In this document: piece by piece, positions 33,449 through 40,920 of the stretch
Layout of the letters: each line of letters opens with the position of its first letter
Position numbering within the stretch: the first letter of the stretch is position 1
Assembly (NCBI GenBank): GCA_946185285.1
Contig: CAMHIS010000003.1
Location: 1 to 64,000 of the forward strand
DNA from: an uncultured Prevotellaceae bacterium
GTDB taxonomy: Bacteria > Bacteroidota > Bacteroidia > Bacteroidales > Bacteroidaceae
Direction of reading: 5' to 3'
Length of the DNA: 64,000 nt
Translations under genes and position numbers: made by a program
Notes under the pieces: model-generated
The model's input: only the letters and a program-made list of their open reading frames with translations
What the model was told of the DNA's origin: nothing
Databases searched by the model: none

Positions 33449-34879
33449 ATGACAATAAGAAACTACCTACTGACCCTCTTCGTGCTGGCTGCCACAACCC
33501 TGCAGGCTGCCGACTATACGAAGTATTACCAGAATCTGCCGACGCCCGTGAAACAGGTGGAGGTCTTCACCATTCCGAAGAACGAAGTCATGCTGACGGA
33601 CTTCGGTGCCGTGGGCAACGGTCTGACGCTCTGCACCGAGGCCTTCGAGAAAGCAATTTCAAAGCTGACCAAGCAGGGCGGCGGACGAGTGACGGTGCCC
33701 GAGGGCGTATGGCTGACAGGCCCCATCCGTCTGAAGGATAACATCGAACTACATCTTGAGAAGAATGCTATCATCTACTTCTCGCCCGACAAACAGCTAT
33801 ACCTTGATGCTGAAGGCAAGTCGAGCCGCGTTGACCCATGCATACGGGCCTCGAAGGCCCGCAACATCGCTATTACCGGCAGCGGCATCATCGACGGCAA
33901 CGGCAACCAGTGGCGACCCGTGAAGCGCTCGAAGATGAGCGACGTGGAGTGGAAACAGTATACGGAAATGGGCGGTCAGTTGACCGAGAAGGGCGACCTA
34001 TGGTACCCATGGCAGCTGAAGAGCCGCTTCCCCGACATTGCCGGCACGCCGCAGAAGCAGGAGGCCATGCGCAACGACCTGGTGCGCTTCGAGCAGTGTG
34101 AGAACATCCTGCTGGAGGGCGTGACGTTCCAGAATTCGCCCCGCTTCCACGTCCATCCCTGCTACTCGCGCAACATCATCATCGACGGTATCACCGTGCG
34201 CTGCCCGTGGAACGTTCAGAACGGCGACGGCATCGACCTCTCGGACTGCCATCAGGCGCTGATTGTCAACGCAACGGTCAACGTCGGCGACGACGGGCTC
34301 TGCATGAAGAGCGGTTCGCAGAAGAAGGACTGCGACGTGTGGGGCTGTCAGGACGTGCTCATTCAGGACAACACCGTCTACCACGCGCATGGCGGCTTCG
34401 TACTGGGCAGTGAGACCATCGGCGGCATCCGCGATATGGTTGTGCGCCACAACCGCTTCCTCGGCACCGATGTTGGCCTGCGCTTCAAGAGTGCACTGGA
34501 CCGCGGCGGACGAACCGAGCGCCTCTTCATCAGCGACATCATGATGACCGACATCGCCGGCGAGGCCATCATCTTCCAGTGCGACTACGTGAACCGACAC
34601 GCCGGCGACAACGGCAAGGCGCCAACCTATACCGAAGAGCAGCGTCGCCATGCGCCCAACTTCCAGGATATCCACATCAGCCGCATCGTCTGCCGCGGAG
34701 CCAAGACGGGCATCAAGGCCGCCGGCATTGAGGGACTCGACTGCATACATGACATTGACATCAGCGAATGTTCCATTATATATAATAAGGTGGCAACCGA
34801 CATCGACGAGGCAACAGCCAAGCTGACCATGCGGGATGTCAAGACAACAGAGAATGTTTACTCAAAACCAGTACAATAA
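33449..34879 (+). CDS. GH28 polygalacturonase-like hydrolase
   Basis: 476 residues, signal peptide ending TLQAA. Parallel beta-helix protein with GH28 signatures: DFGAVGNG, GGGRVTVPEG, NGDGID (Asp260), VGDDGLCMKSG (Asp281, Asp282), HAHGGFVLGSE (His314), and RFKSALDRGG for substrate binding. These match the NTD/DD/GHG/RIK set with small changes. It should release galacturonate or related sugars from pectin in the periplasm. The next gene, a sugar porter, starts 4 bases after its stop. Confidence 0.9.
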   Translation: MTIRNYLLTLFVLAATTLQAADYTKYYQNLPTPVKQVEVFTIPKNEVMLTDFGAVGNGLTLCTEAFEKAISKLTKQGGGRVTVPEGVWLTGPIRLKDNIELHLEKNAIIYFSPDKQLYLDAEGKSSRVDPCIRASKARNIAITGSGIIDGNGNQWRPVKRSKMSDVEWKQYTEMGGQLTEKGDLWYPWQLKSRFPDIAGTPQKQEAMRNDLVRFEQCENILLEGVTFQNSPRFHVHPCYSRNIIIDGITVRCPWNVQNGDGIDLSDCHQALIVNATVNVGDDGLCMKSGSQKKDCDVWGCQDVLIQDNTVYHAHGGFVLGSETIGGIRDMVVRHNRFLGTDVGLRFKSALDRGGRTERLFISDIMMTDIAGEAIIFQCDYVNRHAGDNGKAPTYTEEQRRHAPNFQDIHISRIVCRGAKTGIKAAGIEGLDCIHDIDISECSIIYNKVATDIDEATAKLTMRDVKTTENVYSKPVQ

Positions 34880-34883
34880 CGCT

Positions 34884-36185
34884 ATGAAAACAACTGTAAA
34901 CCAAAACCCGTCTTTTCTTTATTTCATATGCGCCGTGTCGGCCATGGGCGGTCTGCTCTTCGGCTACGACTGGGTGGTCATCGGCGGCGCAAAACCGTTC
35001 TATGAGCTGTATTTCGGCATCGCTGACTCGCCTGTGATGCAGGGCGTGGCTATGTCGACGGCCTTGGTGGGCTGTCTCTTTGGTGCGATGGTAGCGGGTG
35101 CTGCTGCCGACCGGTTCGGGCGCAAGCCACTGCTGACGGTGTCGGCGGTTCTTTTTACCGTTTCGGCCATCGGCACGGGTCTGTTCAACGACTTCACCTT
35201 ATTTAATATAGCCCGCTTCGTGGGCGGCATGGGCATCGGCGTAGCCTCAGCCTTGGCACCGATGTATATTGCCGAGGTCAGTCCGGCGGCCATTCGCGGA
35301 CGGATGGTAAGCCTCAACCAGATGACCATCGTGCTCGGCATACTGGCCGCACAGATTGTCAACCTGCTGCTGGCCCGCGATACGTCGGTAGCTGAGAACC
35401 AGGCGTGGAATGTCGAATGGGGCTGGCGCTGGATGTTCTGGGCCGAGACGGTGCCGGCGGCGGTGTTTCTCGTGATGAGCTTCTTCATCCCGGAGAGCCC
35501 GGTGTTCGTGCGGATGAAGGCTGCGGCGACGCCACAGCACAGCGAACAGGCGGGACTGCGAGAACTTGCTCAGGCGAAATACGGGCGGGTGCTGCTGTTG
35601 GGGCTGGTCATTGCGGTGTTCCAGCAGTGGTGCGGCACGAACGTCATCTTCAACTACGCGCAGGAAATCTTCGTGGAAGCAGGCTTCGATGTCGACGGCA
35701 TGTTCATCAACATCGTCATTACGGGCATTGCCAACGTGGTCTTCACCTTTGTGGCGCTCTATACCATCGAGCGGTGGGGCCGCCGCACGCTGATGCTCAT
35801 CGGTGCCGGTGGTCTGGGGCTGATATACCTGACCTTAGGCACCTGCTACTTCTTGGAGGTAAAGGGCTTCGCGATGGTCTGCTTAGTAGTAACGGCCATC
35901 TCGGTCTACGCCATGACGCTGGGCCCCGTTACCTGGACGCTGCTGGCAGAGATATTCCCCAACCGTATTCGCGGTGTGGCAATGGCCACGTGCACGTTTG
36001 CCCTCTGGGTAGGCTGCTGCACGCTGACGTTCTCGTTCCCCTCGATGAACGCGGCCTTAGGTAGCAGCGGCACGTTCTGGATCTACAGCGGCATCTGCCT
36101 CTGCGCCTTCCTCTACCTGCTGCGCCGCTGTCCTGAGACGAAAGGCAAGAGCTTAGAAGAACTGGAAAAAGAACTTGTGAAATAA
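34884..36185 (+). CDS. Sugar porter, MFS family
   Basis: 433 residues from MKTTVNQNP. Twelve hydrophobic segments and sugar-porter signatures: GGLLFGYDWVVIGG in the first helix, DRFGRKP loop between helices 2 and 3, RFVGGMGIGVASALAPMYIAEVSPAAIRG (split over helices 4-5), ERWGRRT in the second half, and PETKGKSLEELE at the end. XylE/GLUT-like proton symport or facilitated uptake of a hexose or pentose. It probably carries sugar released by the upstream pectinase; the exact substrate is unknown. Confidence 0.9.
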   Translation: MKTTVNQNPSFLYFICAVSAMGGLLFGYDWVVIGGAKPFYELYFGIADSPVMQGVAMSTALVGCLFGAMVAGAAADRFGRKPLLTVSAVLFTVSAIGTGLFNDFTLFNIARFVGGMGIGVASALAPMYIAEVSPAAIRGRMVSLNQMTIVLGILAAQIVNLLLARDTSVAENQAWNVEWGWRWMFWAETVPAAVFLVMSFFIPESPVFVRMKAAATPQHSEQAGLRELAQAKYGRVLLLGLVIAVFQQWCGTNVIFNYAQEIFVEAGFDVDGMFINIVITGIANVVFTFVALYTIERWGRRTLMLIGAGGLGLIYLTLGTCYFLEVKGFAMVCLVVTAISVYAMTLGPVTWTLLAEIFPNRIRGVAMATCTFALWVGCCTLTFSFPSMNAALGSSGTFWIYSGICLCAFLYLLRRCPETKGKSLEELEKELVK

Positions 36186-36219
36186 TTCGAAAATCGAAAA
36201 TCAGTAAATCGTAAATAAT

Positions 36220-39200
36220 ATGGTGGTAAAAGCCTGGAGAGAAATGGTGACCATCCCGACCTACGAGGTGGGGAAGGCCGAGAAGAACCCGATATTCCTT
36301 GAGAAGCGGGTGTATCAGGGAAGCAGCGGTGTGGTTTATCCGTACCCCGTCATTGAGTCGATAGCCGACGAGCCGACTCCGAAGGAGTGGCAGGCTATCT
36401 GGCTGGAGAATGAGTATATCAAGGTGATGGTGCTGCCCGAACTGGGCGGCCGCATCCAGATGGCGTACGACAAGGTGAAGCAGCGCCACTTCGTGTACTA
36501 CAACCACGTCATCAAGCCGGCTCTCGTCGGACTGTGCGGACCGTGGATCAGCGGCGGCATAGAGTTCAACTGGCCGCAGCACCACCGTCCGTCGACCTAC
36601 TCGCCCGTCGACTCGCTGATTGTGGAGAACGAGGACGGGAGCGTCACCGTCTGGGTGAACGAGATGGAGCGGATGTTCCATCAGAAGGGCGCTGCAGGCT
36701 TCACGCTGCGCCCCGGCTGTGCCTATTTAGAGATTCAGGGGCGCGTCAGCAACCGCACGCCGCTGCCGCAGACGTTCCTCTGGTGGGCCAACCCCGCCGT
36801 CGAGGTGAACGACCAGTACCAGAGCGTGTTCCCGCCCGACGTGAACGCCGTCTTCGACCACGGCAAGCGCGCCGTCTCCAGCTTCCCCATCGCCACGGGC
36901 ACCTACTACAAGATGGACTACTCGGCCGGCGTCGACATCTCGAACTACCGCAACATCCCCGTGCCTACGAGCTATATGGCCGTCAACTCGAAGTACGACT
37001 TCGAGGGCGGCTACGAGAACGACTCGCACGGCGGCATGCTCCATGTGGCCAGCCACCACTTCTCGCCCGGCAAGAAGCAGTGGACATGGGGCAACGGCGA
37101 CTTCGGGCGGGCGTGGGACAGGAACCTGACGGACCCTATTGAGAATGGAGAATGGAGAATTGAGAATTATGATTACCATCAAGGCGAACAAGCCACGAAC
37201 AGTAATCATAATTCTCCATCCTCAATTCCTAATTCTCAATTAAGGAGGGGATACCGTCCCTACATCGAGCTGATGGCCGGCGTCTACACCGAGAACCAGC
37301 CCGACTTCACGTGGCTCATGCCCTACGAGGAGAAGCAGTTCGTGCAGTACTTCATGCCCTACCGCGAGATCGGAATCGTGAAGCAGGCGTCGAAGGACTT
37401 CATATTAAGCCTCTCCCCCGACCCCTCTCCAACAGGAGAGGGAAGGTCGGTTACCATCAAGGTGCTGGCTACGTCGAAGCAGGAGGTGCGCATCGTGCTG
37501 CGCCACGACGACGGCAAGGTGTACTATGACCAGATGGTGACGCTGTCGCCCGAGGAGGTCTTTCAGCAGACGGTGGATGTGAACGGCACGAAGATGGACC
37601 GCCTGACACTGACGGTGGGCAGTCTGACGTGGCACGCTGAGCCTGACGAGATACGCCCCATCCCCGACGCCGCCGAGGCCGCCCTGCCGCCTGAGGACAC
37701 GAAGACCAACGACCAGCTCTACCTGACGGGACTGCACTTAGAGCAGTACCGCCACGCCACGTGGTCGGCCCTCGACTACTACGAAGAGGCCCTGCGCCGC
37801 GACCCCAACGACGTGCGCTGCCTGAACCAGACGGGACTGTGGTACCTGCGCCGCGGGCGGTTCGACAAGGCGGAGCCCTATCTGCGAAAGGCCGTGAAGA
37901 TATGGCAGAAGCGCAACCCGAACCCCTACGACGGCGAGGCCATCTTCAACCTCGCCCTCTGTCTGAAGTACCAACGCCGCACGCAGGAGGCCTACGAGCT
38001 GTTCTGGAAGTCGACGTGGAACAAGGCGTGGGCCGATGCCGGCTACTTCGAGGCCGCCTGCATCAGCGTGAGCCAAGGCCGCTACGACGACGCCCTCGAC
38101 GAGCTGGACCGCTGTCTCATCTTCAACAGCTGCAACCACAAGGCGCGGGCGTTGAAGGCCGCCGTGCTGCGGTTGGTTGCGACGGAGTCGCAACACACGA
38201 GGAAGGCGTTCTTGGAGGAGAGCATTCTGCTTGACCGCTTTAATTATGGCTGTCGATACGAACTGTACCTGCTGACGGGGGACGAGGACGTGCTCGGCGA
38301 GATGACCACGATGATGCACGGCAACGTCTATAACTACCATGAGCTGGCGCTCGACTACGCGCAGGCCGGACTGTGGCAGGAGTGCTCGGACGTGCTGAAG
38401 CTCTGTCCGGCGGAGCATCCGCTCACCTACTATTATTTAGGGTGGGCACAGATGGGGTTGGGCGACGCCGTAGCTGCCAACGCCGCCTTCGAACAGGCAG
38501 AGCGGGTGGACAGCTACTGCTGCTTCCCCAACCGCTTAGAGGACGTCATTGTGCTGACGATGGCCAAGACGATGAACCCCGACGGGGCACGGGCGCCCTA
38601 TTACCTCGGTTGCCTGTATTACGACAAGCGGCAGTATGACGTGGCCATCGAGAACTGGGAGCTGTCGGCACGGCTCGACCCGCAGTTCCCGACCGTCTGG
38701 CGCAACCTGGCGCTGGCACGCTTCAACAAACAGGACAGGCGGGAGGAAGCATTGGCGTATATGGAGCGGGCCTTCAGCCTCGATGAGAGCGACGCCCGCG
38801 TGCTGATGGAACTCGACCAGCTCTACAAGCGCCTGCAGAAGCCCCATGACGAACGGCTCGTTTTCCTGCAGAAGTATCCCAAATTACTTCAGCAGCGAGA
38901 CGACCTCCGGCTGGAAGAGATAACCCTCCTCAATCAGGTAGGCCTCTACGGCGACGCCAAGGTGCTGCTCGACTGTCACCAGTTCCATCCATGGGAGGGC
39001 GGCGAAGGCAAGGTGAGCGGGCAGTACCAGATATGCCGGGTGGAGCTTGCAAAACAAGCTCTCACAAGAAAGGAACTGGATAAAGCCGCGCGTCTGTTGG
39101 AGGAGTGTCTTGTCTTCCCGCCACACCTCGGCGAAGGCAAGCTCTACGGTGCTCAGGACAATGACATCCTCTACTTCCTCGGGCGTTATGAGGAGGGAAC

Positions 39201-39588
39201 CGCCGGACCGACGGAGCCTGCCGCCGCCATGTACTATAACGACGCCAAGCCTGACAAGATTTTCTACGCCGGTCTCTGCTACCGCAAGTTAGGACAGGAG
39301 GACAAGGCGCGGAGCCTCTTCCACAAGCTCGTCAACTACGGCAAGCAGCACATCTTCGACCACGTCACGATGGACTACTTCGCCGTCTCGCTGCCCGACC
39401 TGCTCATCTGGGAAGACAACCTCGACACGAAGAACCTCATCCACTGTAAGTATATGCTCGCGCTCGGCTACTTGGGACTGGGCGACACAGAAAAAGCCCT
39501 GAGGTATCTCTCCGAGGTGGAAACCTTGGACATTAACCATCAGGGCATTCAACAGTTGCGAACGCTGATTGACAGCGGTCTGCTATAG
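36220..39588 (+). CDS. DUF5107 / TPR-repeat protein of sugar-use loci
   Basis: 1122 residues without a signal peptide, so probably cytoplasmic. The N-terminal third is DUF5107 (YPVIESIADEP, LPELGGRIQMAYDK, GPWISGGIEFNWPQHHRP, LWWANPAVEVND), a galactose-mutarotase-like beta fold. From about residue 500 onward there are many TPR helices (ALDYYEEALRRDPNDVRCLNQTG, AIENWELSARLDPQFPTVWRNLALA). The family accompanies glycoside hydrolases and sugar transporters, function unproven. Three stretches look inserted by palindromic elements: 37138-37240, 37411-37442 and 38176-38212. Its stop codon directly abuts the convergent lpdA stop. Confidence 0.8.
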   Translation: MVVKAWREMVTIPTYEVGKAEKNPIFLEKRVYQGSSGVVYPYPVIESIADEPTPKEWQAIWLENEYIKVMVLPELGGRIQMAYDKVKQRHFVYYNHVIKPALVGLCGPWISGGIEFNWPQHHRPSTYSPVDSLIVENEDGSVTVWVNEMERMFHQKGAAGFTLRPGCAYLEIQGRVSNRTPLPQTFLWWANPAVEVNDQYQSVFPPDVNAVFDHGKRAVSSFPIATGTYYKMDYSAGVDISNYRNIPVPTSYMAVNSKYDFEGGYENDSHGGMLHVASHHFSPGKKQWTWGNGDFGRAWDRNLTDPIENGEWRIENYDYHQGEQATNSNHNSPSSIPNSQLRRGYRPYIELMAGVYTENQPDFTWLMPYEEKQFVQYFMPYREIGIVKQASKDFILSLSPDPSPTGEGRSVTIKVLATSKQEVRIVLRHDDGKVYYDQMVTLSPEEVFQQTVDVNGTKMDRLTLTVGSLTWHAEPDEIRPIPDAAEAALPPEDTKTNDQLYLTGLHLEQYRHATWSALDYYEEALRRDPNDVRCLNQTGLWYLRRGRFDKAEPYLRKAVKIWQKRNPNPYDGEAIFNLALCLKYQRRTQEAYELFWKSTWNKAWADAGYFEAACISVSQGRYDDALDELDRCLIFNSCNHKARALKAAVLRLVATESQHTRKAFLEESILLDRFNYGCRYELYLLTGDEDVLGEMTTMMHGNVYNYHELALDYAQAGLWQECSDVLKLCPAEHPLTYYYLGWAQMGLGDAVAANAAFEQAERVDSYCCFPNRLEDVIVLTMAKTMNPDGARAPYYLGCLYYDKRQYDVAIENWELSARLDPQFPTVWRNLALARFNKQDRREEALAYMERAFSLDESDARVLMELDQLYKRLQKPHDERLVFLQKYPKLLQQRDDLRLEEITLLNQVGLYGDAKVLLDCHQFHPWEGGEGKVSGQYQICRVELAKQALTRKELDKAARLLEECLVFPPHLGEGKLYGAQDNDILYFLGRYEEGTAGPTEPAAAMYYNDAKPDKIFYAGLCYRKLGQEDKARSLFHKLVNYGKQHIFDHVTMDYFAVSLPDLLIWEDNLDTKNLIHCKYMLALGYLGLGDTEKALRYLSEVETLDINHQGIQQLRTLIDSGLL
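37138..37240 (+). repeat. Palindromic heptamer-arm element, in frame in DUF5107 gene
   Basis: Left arm 37138-37175 and right arm 37203-37240 are imperfect inverted repeats of GAGAATG/GAGAATT heptamers; the loop includes CCATCAAGGCGAACAAGCC. It reads IENYDYHQGEQATNSNHNS in the coding frame. It is homologous in arms, loop and frame to 20140-20233, and 9 bases longer. Confidence 0.88.
37411..37442 (+). repeat. GC-rich palindrome in frame (SPDPSPTGEG)
   Basis: CCCTCTCC-AACA-GGAGAGGG (37423-37442) preceded by CTCTCCCCCGA. It codes LSPDPSPTGEGR between two beta strands of the DUF5107 protein. Similar but not identical GC-rich hairpins occur in lpdA and gcvT. Confidence 0.65.
38176..38212 (+). repeat. 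REP-like palindrome in frame in DUF5107 gene
   Basis: GTTGCGAC-GGA-GTCGCAAC (38176-38194), then ACACGAGGAAGGCG. It matches the RAYT-flanking REPs and codes ATESQHTRKA between two TPR helices. Confidence 0.75.
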
Positions 39589-40920
39589 CTACCCGGCTGC
39601 CGCCTTCAGAATCTCTGAGAGCGTGGGGTGAATATGTATCATGTCGCGGAGCTGCCCGAGGGTGGTTTCGCGACATATTAGTACGGAGACCTCCTGAATG
39701 ATGTCGGCGGCGTGGGCACCGTAGGCATGGCAGCCGAGGATGAGAGACTCTTCCCCAGCCCCTCCCTGCGAGGGAGGGGAGACGAAGAGCTTCAGCATAC
39801 CCTCGGTCTCGTTCATGGCGGCGGCCTTGCCGTTGGCACGCCAGAAGGACTTCTTACACTCGTAGGCGATGCCTTGAGCCTTCAGCTGGTCTTCGGTGGG
39901 ACCGACGCAGGCAGCCTCGGGGGTAGTGAAGATGGCGGCGGGCATGACGTCGAAGCGGATGTTGTCCTGCTTGCCGAGGATGTGGTTGACGGCGCGGACG
40001 GCCTGCATCTCGGCGGCGTGAGCCAGCATCTGGCGGCCGTTGCAGTCGCCGATGGCGTAGACGGCGGAGGGCTGCGGCGACGCCGCAGCACAGCCAACTT
40101 GCGGGGAAGATGCGGGCGCGGCGGGGGGCTGCGGCGACGCGGCTACTACCTGGAAGTTGTCGTCGACGGGGGTGGGGCCGTTGGGGGCGGGGGGGATGCC
40201 GGCGGCTTCGAGGTTCAGGCCGGCGGTGTTGGGCCGGCGGCCGGTGGCCATGAGTATGACGTCGGCGTCGATGTCGGCGAGCGACTGTACGGCGGTCTTC
40301 ATCCGGAAGGTGATGCTCTGTTTCTCCATCAGCTTGCGCAGACGCTTGGCAATATCGCTGTCGAGGGCGGGCAGGCACTCCTTCAGATACTCGATGACCG
40401 TGACCTCAGAGCCGAAGCGGTGGAAGACGGAGGCAAACTCCATGCCGATGACACCGGCGCCGATGATGGCCAGGCGCTTGGGCAGGGTGTCTAACTGGAG
40501 CAGGCCAGTGCTGTCGACGACGCGCGGGTCGCTGATGTCGGGCAGGGGGAGCCACTTCGTCTCTGAGCCGGTGGCGATGATGATGCTTTTGGCGGCGACA
40601 CTGTCGCCGCATAGTTGACAGACGGTGTGGGTGTCGACGAACTGGGCGCGGCTGCGGACGAGGGTGATGTTGGGATGCGAGAGGATGCCTTCAACACCTG
40701 CACGGAGTTGGGGGATGACCTGGGCCATGCGCTGGCGGGCTTCTTCGAAAGAGGCAGCGTGGACGTAGGTCTTCGTCGGTATGCAGCCGACGTTCAGACA
40801 GGTGCCGCCTACCTCGCCAGCCTCGAAGATGGTGACCTTCAGTCCCTGCTTCGCAGCATATTCAGCGGCGCGGTAGCCTCCAGGCCCCGCGCCGATGATG
40901 ATAAGATCAGTTTGTGTCAT
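39589..40920 (-). CDS. lpdA: Dihydrolipoyl dehydrogenase
   Basis: 443 residues. FAD motif IIGAGPGGYRAAEYA, redox disulfide GGTCLNVGCIPTK, IIATGSE, NAD motif IGAGVIGMEFAS, second FAD motif AIGDCNGRQMLAHAAE and catalytic His in IHIHPTLSE. It reoxidises lipoyl-H protein in the glycine cleavage system and is last in that operon, its start overlapping gcvPB by 14 bases. Three stretches look foreign and coincide with palindromes: CQLCGDSVAA (40592-40610), an Ala/Ser/Pro/Gln-rich run before AIGD (40070-40143), and SPPSQGGAGEE (39759-39779). All the catalytic motifs are intact. Confidence 0.93.
   Translation of the reverse strand: MTQTDLIIIGAGPGGYRAAEYAAKQGLKVTIFEAGEVGGTCLNVGCIPTKTYVHAASFEEARQRMAQVIPQLRAGVEGILSHPNITLVRSRAQFVDTHTVCQLCGDSVAAKSIIIATGSETKWLPLPDISDPRVVDSTGLLQLDTLPKRLAIIGAGVIGMEFASVFHRFGSEVTVIEYLKECLPALDSDIAKRLRKLMEKQSITFRMKTAVQSLADIDADVILMATGRRPNTAGLNLEAAGIPPAPNGPTPVDDNFQVVAASPQPPAAPASSPQVGCAAASPQPSAVYAIGDCNGRQMLAHAAEMQAVRAVNHILGKQDNIRFDVMPAAIFTTPEAACVGPTEDQLKAQGIAYECKKSFWRANGKAAAMNETEGMLKLFVSPPSQGGAGEESLILGCHAYGAHAADIIQEVSVLICRETTLGQLRDMIHIHPTLSEILKAAAG
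39759..39779 (-). repeat. GC-rich palindrome in lpdA (SPPSQGGAG)
   Basis: CCCCTCCCT-GCG-AGGGAGGGG, a 9-bp perfect stem, coding SPPSQGGAG on the minus strand where relatives normally have a short turn in the dimerisation domain. Confidence 0.65.
40070..40143 (-). repeat. Duplicated GCTGCGGCGACGC palindrome in lpdA
   Basis: GCTGCGGCGACGCCGCAGC at 40071-40089 and a second GGCTGCGGCGACGCGGC at 40127-40143. They code two SPQP peptides flanking SSPQVGC just before the second FAD motif, where the family has a short loop. Confidence 0.65.
40592..40610 (-). repeat. CGDS palindrome in lpdA
   Basis: GCGGCGACA-C-TGTCGCCGC, 9-bp perfect stem, flanked by ATAG..GACA. Codes LCGDSVAA on the minus strand. 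The same peptide, with a close nucleotide match, is in gcvPB (41679-41697). Confidence 0.65.
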
